Assembly (NCBI RefSeq): GCF_902686445.1
Contig: NC_062232.1
Span: 16,412,897 to 16,476,896 of the forward strand
DNA length: 64,000 nucleotides
Direction: 5' to 3'
DNA from: Sciurus carolinensis
Taxonomy: Eukaryota > Chordata > Mammalia > Rodentia > Sciuridae
The position numbers were made by a program, and so were the translations under genes. The stretch's first letter is position 1. Every line of letters begins with the position of its first letter. Positions 26,401 to 36,701 of this stretch are shown here, piece by piece. Below the pieces are notes generated by a model. The model was not told the DNA's origin. It did not search any database and worked only from the letters and a program-made list of their open reading frames with translations.

Positions 26401-29400
26401 CTTTAATAACTCCTCACATGGAAAAGGTAAAGCAGGCTTCTTAGTGTATTCAAGGGTCTTTATGTTTTGGGCCCTGCCCATTTTGCCAATTTTATTTTTT
26501 ACCATTTCTTCTATCTGCCTCACCAAAGCCATTATTTGCACCCCAAAGAATAAGTCTCTGAATACTCAATGAGTTTTCACATATCCCTGCCTTTTCTCTT
26601 TCCTCAGTCACCTACTGAACATTTCATTCATCCTTTGAATTGAGTTCATCCCAAACTATTTATTTTTTAAGGTTGTGATAATGACATGGTTTTTTCAAAA
26701 AGTCCTTGTCTTTGATAAATAAATACTGAAATATTTATGAAAGAAATGACTTGGAATTTACTTCAAAGTAATACAGGAAGGAGAGAAATTGATGAGAACA
26801 GAGAAGAAATAAATTTAACCACATCTTCAACTGTGCTTCCACATAACTTTGGTTTATAACAATTTTGTAGCATTTATCTCACTCTAGTATAACAAAAATG
26901 TTCCACCTTTCCTCCATTAGCTCTTCCAAAATACTCAGTACATCTATTTATATACCTTTTTATACTCAACAGTAACTGCCTGTTTCTATCTTCCCAAGAC
27001 TATGAACTCTTTAAAAGCCAGGGACTTCACTGTTTTTCTCTAACATCTAGTGAGGTCCACAGTTCATTGTGGAGTTCGTTGATCAATAAATGTTTTTGAA
27101 TGAATGAAGGTACTAGAAAAGTAAACATGGGCGAGAGTAAAAATAATACAGTTTATATGATTCGTTTTTCTCAAACACAAATTTGAAAAAAATTAACACT
27201 TTTTTTTTGGGGGGGGGGGTAGAATAGGGATCATAGGCTTACCTGGGTGCCTTCTACTAAAATGAGTGTTTAAGGTCCCCTCAATTTCCTGATGTTGCTA
27301 AAATTCGATCACATTGTAATTTTTAGTAATCAGTAGAATTCTACTTACCCCATCTACCAATAAACACTATTTATCCCAAACTCTACTGCTCTGTAGTATT
27401 AACACACATACATACAAACAGACACAACCAAAGACATTAAGAGAGCGGACACTTTGGAATAAAATACACTTGATTTCAAATCCTCCCTTAACGCTACCTG
27501 GATGCATATCCCTGAATAAGTTACTGAAACTGAACCTCAGTTGCTCAATCTGCCAAACAATTGTAATACCATCAAAAGGTTGAGAAAAATAATATGTATT
27601 AAATTCTGGCACACAGATATCATTGAAGGTTATTAACTATTTTTAGGGTTATCAATTTGTTACAAATCTCCAACACAATAATCTTTCTGGGATCAAAAAA
27701 AAAGGATTAGATTTTTAAAAATTAAAAATAAATTCTAAACATTTTTCCTCACCAGAAGAGGGCTTTTTCTTAACAAACCAACTGCTTTCAGTCTTTTGTT
27801 CTCACTGCCAAGTGACTCAAAGGTCAACAGAAGATGGGGCTGATGATCTGAAAGCATCCTGCATACATGAGCACCTCAGCTCTTCCTGGTAACAGTAATT
27901 CAAATTACATATGCTACAGACAAAAAACGTTTAACAGGAGCTAGTTAAGAACCAATCTACTGACTTATCAATATTCAGTTTTTATATAAGCTGTTGTGTA
28001 TTCTAGGAAATAGTGTTTTGAATACTATTTTAACTTAAAACACAAAAACAATAAGATGGAGTGGATATAGTTACATTACTCCACAGTTTAATCAAAGGTT
28101 TTATTAAATTTATGTCTAAACACAGTAAAGTTTCAAATTTTATGACCAACATTTTTTAAATGGTGCTAATTTTTAAATTAGCATCTTATGCTAAATTTAA
28201 AAGGTTCTATGCTTAAATTATTTACTGTAAGTGTTCTTCATCTATTTCAAAACTGCTTTAAATAAGTGAAAACATAAAATTTATCAAAAACTGTATCAGA
28301 ATGAAGCATCCTATAGATTTACATTAGAATAGAAACCATCTGGCCAAGTGTTTTTTCCATCATTGGCAGGAGGATTCCAGGCTTCAGATGCAGATGAGTT
28401 CTTTCCTTTGTTGTTACTACATACCAGCACACAATACCCAAGCACCTTTGTTTTCTTAAGAACCAATTATGTTGCTAAAAGTAATTAATTTTACTAAACC
28501 TTTTTAAACTGAATTATGTATTTTGGGCTGGACTTTAATATTTAAATTAGTAAAATTTTGCAAATTCGCTACCCACTCCTGGCAGTATGTCTTAATCTTA
28601 GTACTGTCCAATGTAAAAATTACAGGAAACAGATTAAGATACATTTTAGTCATGATATGTCCGCATCACCTAAGAATCTCCTTCTCAGTAGGCTACAATT
28701 TAATCCTGCTGTTAGTCTGGGTGGGAAGGAGTCAAAATTTCATATTCTTTGGCCAAGAGTTGAGCCATTGGGAAAACCAGCTAATGTGTATTTTAGAAGC
28801 AAACATTTATAATGCACTATTCTAAGAACTACATGCTTTACCTCAGTTAATCCTCCCAAAGGTAGGTATTATCATCATCTCCAGTTTACAGGAGAGAAAG
28901 TGAAGCACGGAGAGGTTGAGTAACTTGCACAAGGCTACACAGCCAAGTAAATGGTGGAGCTAAGACTTGAACACAGGCAGCCTGACTCCAGGACCTGAAC
29001 TCTTGTTATGCTGCTTCCTGGGAGCACCACTGCAGCACCACTGGCACTGCAGAGAACAGGACACTTATTGACTACTTCTGATAGCCCACCTCATTTTTTC
29101 TTCTTGATAGGCTGTTTCCATGGGAACTAGGTCACAAAAAAATCATAAGGGACAGACAGGAGATGTCACAGACAGACGTCCCTGTGGGTCTTAGGAGTAG
29201 ACTCTTTTTCTTTTTTCCCCTTTTTTAGGAATAGACTCTTACTGTGGGCCAACAGCAAATCTGTCCTTCTATTCAAGCAGTTCTGAAAAGGGCAGGCATA
29301 TAAATCAATGGAACAGAATCAAAATTCCAAAAATAAACCCTTGCATTTACAGTGAATTGATTTTCAACAAGAGTGCCAAGAACATCCAATAAGGAAAGAA

Positions 29401-32400
29401 TGGTCTTTTCAGCAAATGGCGCTGGGACAACTGAATATTCACATGCCAAAGAATGAAGTTAGATCCTTATCTCACACCATATATAAAAAAAACTCAAAAT
29501 GGATGTGAGGCCAAATTAAGAGCTTAAACTATAAAAACTCACAGGAAACACAGGTATAAATCTTTATAACCTTGGATTAGACAGCAATCTCTTAAATGTG
29601 TCACCAAAGCATCAGCAACAAAAAATAGAAACTGAACTCCACCAAAATTTTAAACTTTTGTACATAAAAGGGCACTATCCAAAAAGTGGAGGCAATTGAC
29701 AGAATGGGAAAAACTATTTCCCTTACCTCTTGTAAGGGCCTTATAGCTAGCATACATAAAGAACTTTTCAACTCAATAATAAAAAGACCAATAACAATTC
29801 AAAAACAGTCAAAGGATCTGCATAAATGTTTTTTCAAAAATATACAAAATGGCCAGTAAGCACATGAAAAGATGTTCAACACCACTGGTCATCAGGAAAA
29901 TGCTTATCCAAACCACAACGAGATACCACTTCATATCCACTAAGATGGCTATGATCAAAAACAAAAGTACCAAATGCTGTATAGGATGTGAAGTAACTAG
30001 AACCTCCATATACTGCTGGTAAGAAAGTAAAATTGCATGGCCACTTTGGGAAACGGTTTGATAGTGACTTAATTCTACCGATTCAACTCCCATAAAATAC
30101 CTAAAATTCCACCCTCATAAAACACCCAAAAGAAATGTACACAGGGGCTGGAGATGTAGCTCAACAGTAAAGCACTTGCCTAGCATGCGTGAGGCCCTGA
30201 ATTCAATTCCCAGCACCACACACACACACACACACACAGTACCAAATGTTCAAAATGCCCAAAAAGTGGAAACAACACACGTCTGTCAATTGATGAACTA
30301 ATATGTGATATATTCACACAATGGAGCATTATTCTGTAATAAAAAGAATGAAGTTCATGCTATAACACAGATGAACCTTGAAAACATCATGCTAAGCAAA
30401 AGAAGCCAATCTCAAAAGATCACAGATTATAGCACTTATATTTTGGTTTGCGGTTTTTTGTTTTTTTGGTTTTTTGGTACTGGGGACTGAACTCAGAGGC
30501 ACTTTAACCACACTGGCTATACTCCCAGACCTTTTTATTTATTTATTTTGAGATAGGGTCTTCCTAAGTTGCTCAGGTTGGCCTTAAACTTGTGATCCTC
30601 CTGCCTCAGCCTCCCGAGTCACTGGGATTACAGGTGTGCATCCCCCCTCACTGGGCCACAGCATTCTATTTAAATAAAATATTCAGAATAGGAAAATCTA
30701 ACAAGACAAAAAGTAGGTTAGTGGTTGCTTGGGTGGGGAGAGGACAGAAAGAGTTGATGGGAATGATAGCTAAATTTCTAAAACTGAAGGTGCTGACAGT
30801 TGTATAATTTTGTGAATATACTAAAAATAACTGTTAAAAGAGTGAACTGTATGGTATGTAAATTACATCTAGATAAAGCTAGTATCAAAATTTTTAACAC
30901 TTAAGTTGAATCTAGGTTTAGAAAGGAATAAACTCCTACCTCTCTTCTACATAGCTGTATTAATTTAAAAAACATAGGAGATGTCAATAAGGCCTAAAGA
31001 TTGATATCTTATTGATCATGTTAATATCAGAGGTACCCATAGAATATTGTGTTGCCTGCCACTGTTCAAAGGTATTATCCGACTCATCATCACCAGATCT
31101 TCTCCAGCTTTCCCTGTTGCACAAACTGATGTTTCACAAAATGGCATCTTGACTATCCAGCTGCAAAGTGAAACTCCAGGTGGCTGAAGGCCACTTGCAA
31201 AGAGATTAGGGACAATCTGGCAGCTGCCTCATATTGAAAAAAAACTAAGAAGCAACCTGAGTAACAAGTGGACCACTCAAATACTCCACCTCACAGCCAG
31301 CCAGAAAACTCTTAAGGGCCATGAAGCAGAACCACCATTATCTAGCCTGACCAGAATCAAGTAAGAGCCAATAGCTACTGGTAGGGAAGAAATGTATTGC
31401 TAAAAGCTGAGACGAGATGACCACAGGACTTCAGCTGTAACATTCATATATTCATTTTTTCAACAAATATCTATTTCACTTCTAATATGCATGTGGTCTG
31501 ATGGGGAAAATACATAGCAGCTAAGATACAGTGGGCGGTTCCTGTCCTCAAGAAATACAAAATCAATTCAGAAGCAACATCTAGTCTGCAAAGACTAAAG
31601 AGGTCACCTGGACCTCAAAGGTGGCTGGCTCTTTGGAACAATGTGCATTTATGTCTACATATACTACCTTGATGCTATAAAGAATGAGGACTGCTTCATC
31701 TTCACTTTAAATGAGACCTTCAAAGGGAAAAATATCTGCCAAGATGGACACTAAAGATATTATAAAAGTTGTTGATTAGGCTCTTAGATCCACGCTTACT
31801 GAAATCTTTAAAGTGAAGAGAGTATTTGGATACCTGTTTTTGTTCTTTGACTTTCCGACTGTTGAATAAATCTAACAGTAATTCAGAGATACATCTCTCA
31901 ACATATTATGACACGTATTAAAGTTGACTGCTAATAATGGCACCTCAGCATTCTCCCATCACAGATGAAATCAGGTCATAGTTCCACTACACACTTACCA
32001 TAAAACCCTCATCAGTTCTAAACTTCTGAAGTTAATAAAGGTTTTAAGTTAAAAAACATCATAAAAGAAATATCTTTGGCCAAGTGTGGTGGTATACGCC
32101 TGTAATCCCAGTGGTTCAGGAAGCTGAGGCAGGAGGATTGTCAAGTTTGAGGCCAGTTTCAGCAACTTAGTGAGGCCCTAAGTGACTAAACAAGACCCTG
32201 TCTCAAAATAAAAATAATAAGATAAATGCTAATTAATTCCAAAGAATTCCACTGGATGCCAAATAAAATATTTCAATGTATGTTCCAAAAACACCTTGCT
32301 TTTTTTCAATAACCTAATAAGAATCCACAATACTTGTTTCAGAATCATATTTCAGTACTATGGCAGAGTTCTTTCCCATGCTGTTATATATACAGTATTT

Positions 32401-35400
32401 TACACATAATTAGAGTAAGTACATTAAGTATTACATTAGCAATTCTGCGCATCCAAGAGCTTAAGTGCGTATTTCTGGCTTTCTCTAACCAATGGTTTAT
32501 TTCCTGTACCTATCAGCATAAAAGAATATAAGTAGTCTGGTAATGCATTTTTCCAAGTTGAACTCCTTATAAGTTTCACGAGGGCTCCTAACTCTAATAG
32601 AAGCTGGTAACACTCTAATCATATCCTACATGATTTCACAAAGTTCAGTTCCATTCAACCTGTGTCCTTCTAGACTGAAGAAATCCTGAGTAATCTTATA
32701 GACTCCAAACTAACACAATAATGCAGGTAGGTCTATGAGATTTATTTTAATTTTATAGACATGAAAGTTAAGAGAAATCTCACCCCAGATCCCAGATCTA
32801 AGTTAGGAAAAGCAGCCTTCGAAAACATCTCTGACAATCACCATACCCCAAGACTTACAGGAAATCATAAGGTAGTCCTCACAGTTGCTTTTGTCATCAT
32901 CTTGCTGGTCCACAGGGATCCCATTGGCATCTATGACTGCTTCAGAGGCACAGTCTGCTACCAATACTTCTTCTGAAACTACATCGGTGGTCAGAGGATC
33001 AGTGACGATTTCTGCTTCTACTACGCTATCATGAACCACATGTTCAACATGCCCAACGTCAGACACGTGTATAGATTCACTTGTCAAGACGTGTTCTGGC
33101 ATAGACATTGAGGCTGAAGTAATATCAGAAGCTAAAACATCATCTGGAACTGTGCAATGTGCTAAGGAAACTTCTTCAGTTACATCTGAGTCCAGCACTT
33201 GCTCGGGAATGATGACAGTTTCAGATACATCTGCTTCTTCCATGATATCTGGGCATTGAACATCTTCTATAACAACGTCCTCAATAACATCTTGAATTAC
33301 AACTGAGTCAGGGTCATCAGGAACAAAGTTATGCACAGTTATGTCTGAATCCACAACATCTGACACAAAAACAGTTTCTTGTACTTCCACAACAATTTGA
33401 TCACCATCCATGTGTGTTGCATCAGCTCCTTAAAAAATAAATAAAATGACGAATTTCAAGGTCAGAGTGTGTGACTATCACAACTGAGTAAATGTTACTT
33501 TATTCCTACCAGGACAACAGACTAGCTCCTCAGTTTTCTCAAACATTAAGATAGACTAAAGAAATAAAAAGGGAATCTATTTTTTAATCATATTGGAAAA
33601 ATACTTTTAACACAATGAATTTTATACATTTATCTGAAATCAACAGATAAACACTAGGAAAACAAAGCAGTTGTGGCAGTCACAGAAGTACATTTGGGAA
33701 AGTAAAATTCTAGATTCTCTAATAAAATTAAACTCATATTTGTAATTACTTAAGGAATGATTATTAAAAAATATGTAATGTCACTTCAGGTGGTGAATAT
33801 ATGATTTTCCTCCAGTATATGTGTTCTTTAATTTTTTTTCCTCCTTGCTCCATCTCCCCCTCTTCAACTCATATTTTATCTTCTTTCCATCTCTCCCATG
33901 TGTTTCTTTTATTTCCATTTTTCCCCTTTCTTCCTTTACATCCTAACATCCTCTATCAGACCACCAACATCCTCTATCAATGACTATGGAAAATTAGATA
34001 TCAATCTCTGAATATGACACAAAAGGATCAGGGCATGAATCAAAATAGGGATACAAAGTCACAGTTTAGGAGGAAAGACAATTGTCAAGGATATCTATCT
34101 CTGTGGATAGATAAAGAACAAAAAGCAGAGCTGCACTGGGGCAGTGCAGGATGAGGGTAGTTAGAGTGGTCTTACCCCAACTTCACCAGGGTACTCCACC
34201 TCCAGCTAGCCTCCTTCCTGCCCCAGGACCCCAACCCCCAAGGCAGTTCCTCACAATATAGGAAATCTTAATCTTGTCCATTTTACAGTTAAGGAATCAA
34301 AGTAGAGGATTGAATCAGTTGTAGCCCAGTGAGATTAAATGACTTAACCAAGATCACACAGTTGTTTGCACAGCATATGGTGCTCAGTAAATATTACTCC
34401 AAATGAATGCCATAAATGAGAATAGAAATTATACATCCTTACCAAAAATATAAAACAAAATGAAACAAAAACCAGTATCATGACTGTTGGTCCAGAGGAA
34501 AGCAAAGAAAGTTTTATACAAGTCTTACCAAAAAGCTATTAGTACTTCTGGTTGAGACTCAGACCAGCCTGAGTCTAAGCAGGTGCCTCAATGACTCTGT
34601 GTCACTGGCCAGGTCATCAGATAAACATATGGCTTTGTCAACAAACACAAATAAGCAAAAGCCAAAGAATACTAAAAAGTATAGAAAGTCTTTAAAAAGT
34701 CAGTTAATATCCATTTTAATTATTTCTAGAAATCAAAAATATGTTCAACTTCATTTTCTATAGAAATACAAAATGTTTCATACTCATTTGTTTTCAATAT
34801 CTTCAACATCAAGTGATAAATCACTGTAATCTCCATTTGGCAGACATGAAGAGAAATGCATTTAGTGGCACTGGTTACAAAATCTAAATCAGAGAGGAGG
34901 ATTATACACTTAATAGTTTTGTGACCTTGGGCAAGTCATTTAACCTCTGAGTTTCAGTTTCCTCATCAGTAAAATGAGGACAGTAGTATCTGCCATGCAT
35001 ACCTCACAGGACTGTGGTGATGATCAAATGGGAATGTATGGGAAGTAGTCTGAAAAACTGTAATGAGAGGTTTCATTATTATTACGACATTTGAAAACGG
35101 AGGCCCTGGCAGATTAAGTGACTTGCTCAAAGATAAACAAATACCTTAAGTGTTAATTCAATCTACTACTCAGTCCACAACCCAGGTTTGCTTGTGGCAA
35201 AATTAAGCAAACAAATACTGTGTTTTTTTCTCCAAAGAGCTTGGTCTTTCTTTCAAGCACACATTAATTATACTTCTTGTTCCAATGAAGAATTATAAAT
35301 TTGGCATTTATTGCAATCAAACTGAAATTTATCAAATATCAAAGTCTATTTCAAGTTATTAAGAAAAACATACACCCTCCCCCCACTAGAGTTAAAGAAA

Positions 35401-36673
35401 ATTCAAAAATTGAAAGTCACTAATATTTAATTTTCTGATAGTTAATTGTTATTTCTTTAATTTCCTGTAATCTGATCATTTCAAGTCTAATGGTAAACTC
35501 ATTAACATTTTACTTATAAGGATAGCTAGGCTAGTGTGATGTAAAACCATGTTATATTATAAAACCAACTATAATTAATCACTTTTCAATGTTACATAAT
35601 TAGAACAATGGATACTCCAAAATAATGAAACTTTTTTCTCCATTTTTAGAATTTCATGAATATAATTTTTCCTTGTACACTTAGAGAGAGAACTAAGACC
35701 ATCTTCCTGAGCCAGAATGCTCTTTTTGGGAACTTTTGAGACAGAACATTATGAAAGTAGGACAGGGTCAGGATGTAGAGAACCTTGGGTTTATACTTTA
35801 TCTGCTGGATAATGGAGAACAAAGAAATTACTTGATCCACTGTTATGATGGGTACTCTAATCAGTGGGCTAGATAAATAAGACTTAGGGTAAGAAAGACA
35901 GTGCAAAAGTTATTGCAAACTAAGAATGAGATGATAGAGCCTGTCTATATAACAGACTAGAATGAAGAGGAGATGTAAACAAGGAACATTTTCACAGGGA
36001 CAACCAACAGAACTCAGTGGGATAACTGAGCAAGAGGAGAATAACTGAAGATAACACTAAGGTTTTGATATTGCTATTGTTACAAGTTGAGTATCCCTTA
36101 TCCAAAATGCTTAGAACCAGAAGTATTTCATATTTTTTACAGATATTGAAAAAGTCACACATACAAAATGAGTTATCTTGGGGGATGGAACCAAAGACTA
36201 ACCACGAAATTCACTTGTTTCATATACACCTTACACTCATAGACTGAAGGTAATCTTATACAATATTTTTAGTGTGCCTGTATTTTGACTGCAACCTATT
36301 ACATAAAGTCAGGTATGGACTTTTCTACTTGTGGCTTCAAGTTGACACTCAAAAACTTTTGGATTTTGAAGCATTTTGAATTTTTACGTTAGGGATGCGC
36401 AACCTATATTGACAAGAGTATGTGAGCCGGTTGTGACGGAGCCAAGTTTTTGAAGAGAATAATAATGTGCTCACTTTCACATTTGTAGATCCTGACATTA
36501 TTAACAAAATACTTAAGTGGGAATATCAACGTGAGAGTCCTAGCAATTCATCCACATGAAAACCAACTATAAATGTGGTAGATACAAAGTGGAACAAAAC
36601 ATATAGTTATACCTGTTGCATCAAAAAATGAGTTTGGTTCCTGTGGTTGTAATTCAAGTCCATCTTCATCCAT
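11671..36673 (-). CDS. ZFX: ZFX, zinc finger transcription factor, complete spliced CDS
   Basis: The CDS joins seven exons, in transcript order 36673-36613, 33428-32859, 15605-15456, 15023-14880, 14506-14354, 13817-13677 and 12854-11671. It totals 2,403 nt and predicts 800 residues. Every junction has GT..AG, and joined codons restore the ZFX reading. Residues 1 to about 390 are rich in Asp, Glu and Val, the acidic transactivation domain. KPKKRRRP near residue 395 is a nuclear localisation signal. Residues from about 420 to 798 carry 13 C2H2 fingers ending in [11 protein letters not shown] is a sequence-specific nuclear activator that binds near CpG-island promoters and supports stem-cell self-renewal (family knowledge). 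ZFY is the alternative. ZFX is preferred because finger-array motifs such as [10 protein letters not shown] and [12 protein letters not shown] match ZFX as I remember it. The start sits in a good Kozak context (GGCCATGG). Confidence 0.95.
12855..13676 (-). other. ZFX: ZFX intron before the zinc-finger exon
   Basis: Phase-1 GT..AG intron of 822 bp. It is AT-rich with T-runs near 13190 and 13370 and contains no repeat that I recognise. Confidence 0.9.
13677..13817 (-). CDS. ZFX: ZFX 141-bp exon with nuclear localisation signal
   Basis: The exon encodes residues 360-406, reading (G)[20 protein letters not shown], then [11 protein letters not shown] and [15 protein letters not shown]. The basic run KPKKRRRP matches a monopartite nuclear localisation signal. 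It sits just before the finger array. The acceptor ttgttag ends at 13818 and the donor is gtgaggg at 13676. Phase 1 on both sides. Confidence 0.95.
13818..14353 (-). other. ZFX: ZFX intron between the alanine-tract and NLS exons
   Basis: Phase-1 GT..AG intron of 536 bp. I see no recognisable repeat or other signal in it. Confidence 0.9.
14354..14506 (-). CDS. ZFX: ZFX 153-bp exon with nine-alanine tract
   Basis: The exon encodes residues 309-359, reading (N)[18 protein letters not shown], nine alanines, [16 protein letters not shown] and AWAAAYG. The acceptor ctatatag ends at 14507 and the donor is gtaagtc at 14353. The alanine tract uses one GCT, four GCA and four GCT codons, which makes a perfect palindrome in the DNA (see findings). 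Phase 1 on both sides. Confidence 0.95.
14507..14879 (-). other. ZFX: ZFX intron between the 144-bp and 153-bp exons
   Basis: Phase-1 GT..AG intron of 373 bp. A short plus-strand piece around 14638-14672 (cactcaataaacatctattg and following) resembles the extreme 3' end of an L2 element. Confidence 0.9.
14880..15023 (-). CDS. ZFX: ZFX 144-bp acidic-domain exon
   Basis: The exon encodes residues 261-308, reading [20 protein letters not shown] and ending in SQQEDEDL. The acceptor ccgatag ends at 15024 and the donor is gtaagtagg at 14879. Phase 1 on both sides. The many Asp and Glu residues continue the activation domain. Confidence 0.95.
15024..15455 (-). other. ZFX: ZFX intron between the 150-bp and 144-bp exons
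   Basis: Phase-1 GT..AG intron of 432 bp. Almost half of it is a plus-strand B1-ID composite SINE, so the insertion is antisense to the gene. Confidence 0.9.
15161..15352 (+). mobile_element. B1-ID composite SINE in a short ZFX intron
   Basis: The left half opens ctgggcatggtggcacatgc. The right half reads gttggggatgtagctcag and ends ggttcaattccctg. The A-rich linker is aaaataaaaaataaaa. Antisense to ZFX. Confidence 0.9.
15456..15605 (-). CDS. ZFX: ZFX 150-bp acidic-domain exon
   Basis: The exon encodes residues 211-260, reading (L)[13 protein letters not shown] and then [28 protein letters not shown]. The acceptor tatttag ends at 15606 and the donor is gtaagag at 15455. The intron is phase 1 on both sides. 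It belongs to the acidic activation domain. An ID-B1 composite SINE lies in the intron only about 70 bp upstream, and its reverse strand continues the open reading frame for a while by chance. Confidence 0.95.
15677..15838 (+). mobile_element. B1-ID composite SINE, shortened
   Basis: A B1 half with an internal deletion is followed by a diverged ID half (ggctgcagatccaactccat). It starts only about 70 bp upstream of the ZFX 150-bp exon in transcript sense. Confidence 0.75.
16080..16258 (-). mobile_element. B1-ID composite SINE, diverged
   Basis: Reversed B1 motifs (agatcctcctgccttagcct) follow a reversed, decayed ID unit. Confidence 0.75.
16803..16878 (+). mobile_element. ID SINE, short form
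   Basis: gctggggatgtagctcagtg with a truncated middle and an A-rich tail. Confidence 0.75.
17410..17590 (-). mobile_element. MIR-like SINE, old
   Basis: The order of motifs (tttattaagtg, aacaactctgtgaggg, cattttacaatacag, agttaaagtcacac) is that of a reversed MIR. It is strongly diverged. Confidence 0.45.
17705..18126 (+). mobile_element. 5'-truncated L1, 3' end of lineage type
   Basis: The end of ORF2 (gcacaatggaatattagcc, tggatggaactggaggatat) runs into a 3' UTR (ttaccctaggtgcatatatg, acaccatgtacaaccag) and a 20-bp A-tail. The same 3' UTR recurs at 44.8 and 52.7 kb and defines the local L1 family. Confidence 0.8.
18781..18882 (+). mobile_element. ID SINE with G-rich tail
   Basis: A complete ID unit ends in ggcacggggggtggggggtg instead of the usual A-tail. 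Confidence 0.85.
19323..19488 (+). mobile_element. hAT-Charlie remnant (MER5/MER20 type)
   Basis: The sequence starts gagatttctcaatctaatc and ends ccaaagatttgagaatac, an inverted pair. The inside resembles other MER5/MER20 copies in the window. Confidence 0.45.
20533..20776 (+). mobile_element. B1-ID composite SINE with long A-tail
   Basis: Both halves are complete, and the 3' end is a run of about 34 A. Confidence 0.88.
22350..22495 (-). mobile_element. MIR-like SINE, old
   Basis: Reversed MIR outline: aataaaggctctaagatggt, cttacccaaagtcagtgagc, tagaacccagatcttc. Confidence 0.45.
22552..22659 (+). mobile_element. ID SINE with 15-bp target-site duplication
   Basis: A near-consensus ID unit. 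aaaatctagtactga flanks it at 22537-22551 and 22660-22674 without a mismatch, so the insertion is young. Confidence 0.93.
23409..23455 (+). repeat. (AC)n microsatellite
   Basis: About 23 AC units with one acgc interruption. Confidence 0.95.
23942..24200 (-). mobile_element. B1-ID composite SINE
   Basis: A reversed ID half (gattggatccaggggcactt) is followed by a reversed B1 half (cttggcctcccaagctaccg), with T- and TTTG-rich edges. Confidence 0.88.
25126..25222 (-). mobile_element. Long-tailed ID SINE, internally deleted
   Basis: Reversed tail (tttatttatttatttatttt) and ID unit that lacks the middle portion. Confidence 0.75.
26300..27112 (+). mobile_element. L2 LINE fragment(s), 3' end
   Basis: The stretch ends with the classic L2 tail: actatgaactctttaaaagc, cagggacttcactg and gatcaataaatgtttttgaa followed by tgaatgaa. 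Upstream motifs (cctttaataactcctcacat) fit the coding remnant. Confidence 0.55.
27450..27610 (+). mobile_element. MIR-like SINE, old
   Basis: Motifs gatttcaaatcctccc, gaataagttactgaaactga and cctcagttgctcaatctgcc follow MIR order. Confidence 0.5.
28815..29005 (-). mobile_element. MIR SINE
   Basis: A well-preserved reversed MIR core: tttacaggagagaaagtgaa, agaggttgagtaacttgcac, aaggctacacagccaagtaa. Confidence 0.75.
30144..30238 (+). mobile_element. ID SINE ending in (CA)n, nested in L1
   Basis: A full ID unit whose tail has become a CA microsatellite (30216-30238). Confidence 0.9.
30452..30660 (-). mobile_element. B1-ID composite SINE, nested in L1
   Basis: T/G-rich start, reversed ID half (actggggactgaactcagag) and reversed B1 half (cctcagcctcccgagtcact). 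Confidence 0.88.
32083..32222 (+). mobile_element. B1-type SINE without ID half
   Basis: The left (7SL) half is complete up to gaccctgtctcaaaataaaa. The ID half is missing. Confidence 0.85.
32859..33428 (-). CDS. ZFX: ZFX 570-bp acidic-domain exon
   Basis: The exon encodes residues 21-210, beginning [11 protein letters not shown] after the joined glycine codon. The acceptor is tttttaag at 33429 and the donor gtaagtc at 32858. The segment is a run of Val/Asp/Glu-rich near-repeats (for example [15 protein letters not shown]) typical of the ZFX/ZFY activation domain. It has no cysteine/histidine fingers. Its length is a multiple of three with phase 1 on both sides, so skipping it would give an in-frame short protein. 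A short-acidic-domain ZFY isoform made this way is known from testis. Residue 206 region reads [11 protein letters not shown], where I recall glycine instead of serine in human. Confidence 0.95.
34267..34400 (-). mobile_element. MIR-like fragment
   Basis: Reversed motifs cattttacagttaaggaatc and ttaaatgacttaaccaagat plus cacacagttg. Confidence 0.5.
34890..35070 (+). mobile_element. MIR SINE
   Basis: The strongest MIR in the window: tgtgaccttgggcaagtcat, ttaacctctgagtttcagtt, tcctcatcagtaaaatgagg. Confidence 0.8.
36084..36412 (+). mobile_element. MER2-like DNA transposon (TcMar-Tigger)
   Basis: The left end is caagttgagtatcccttatc and the right end gttagggatgcgcaacct, an inverted pair. The interior (gagttatcttgggggatgga, ttcatatacaccttacactc) matches the remembered MER2 sequence. 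TA dinucleotides abut both ends. Confidence 0.7.
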
Positions 36674-36701
36674 GGCCTTTAATTCTCATCAGTCACAGCT
36701 C
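36613..36701 (-). CDS. ZFX: ZFX first coding exon with the tail of the 5' UTR
   Basis: On the minus strand an acceptor (polypyrimidine then ttgatttag) opens the exon at 36701. Twenty-eight UTR bases follow, then the ATG at 36673-36671. The exon encodes residues 1-20 ([20 protein letters not shown]) plus one base of codon 21, and ends at a gtataa donor at 36612. GGCCATGG gives a strong initiation context. In-frame TGA and TAA codons lie in the UTR shortly before the ATG, which supports this as the start. The next in-frame methionine is residue 27, in the following exon. Confidence 0.95.

Larger units (their letters stand above)
29280..30890 (+). mobile_element. Old L1 fragment, interrupted twice
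   Basis: L1 ORF2 phrases (ataaatcaatggaacagaat, ttttcaacaagagtgccaag, atgaacgccttg-like ends) run on either side of an ID SINE at 30144 and a B1-ID at 30452. The last part (aagtaggttagtggttgctt) is a typical L1M 3' end. Confidence 0.75.
15606..32858 (-). other. ZFX: ZFX 17.3-kb intron
   Basis: This is the largest intron within the coding region. It is filled with ID and B1-ID SINEs, L1 pieces at 17.7-18.1 and 29.3-30.9 kb, old MIR and L2 fragments, a hAT remnant at 19.3 kb and a 47-bp AC microsatellite. Stretches such as 20.8-22.3, 24.2-25.1, 25.2-26.2, 27.65-28.8 and 30.9-32.1 kb contain nothing I can name. Confidence 0.9.
33429..36612 (-). other. ZFX: ZFX 3.2-kb intron after the start-codon exon
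   Basis: Phase-1 GT..AG intron. It holds a pyrimidine-rich stretch near 33.8-33.95 kb, MIR pieces at about 34.27 and 34.9 kb, and a MER2-like DNA transposon at 36.08 kb. I recognise nothing in 35.1-36.05 kb. Confidence 0.9.

Noticed and set aside
11671..36673. The gene could be ZFY rather than ZFX.
   Set aside because: The C-terminal fingers and the acidic domain match remembered ZFX at positions where ZFY differs (for example [34 protein letters not shown] after HRCEY). No Y-type degeneration is visible. A sequence alignment with both paralogues would close the question.
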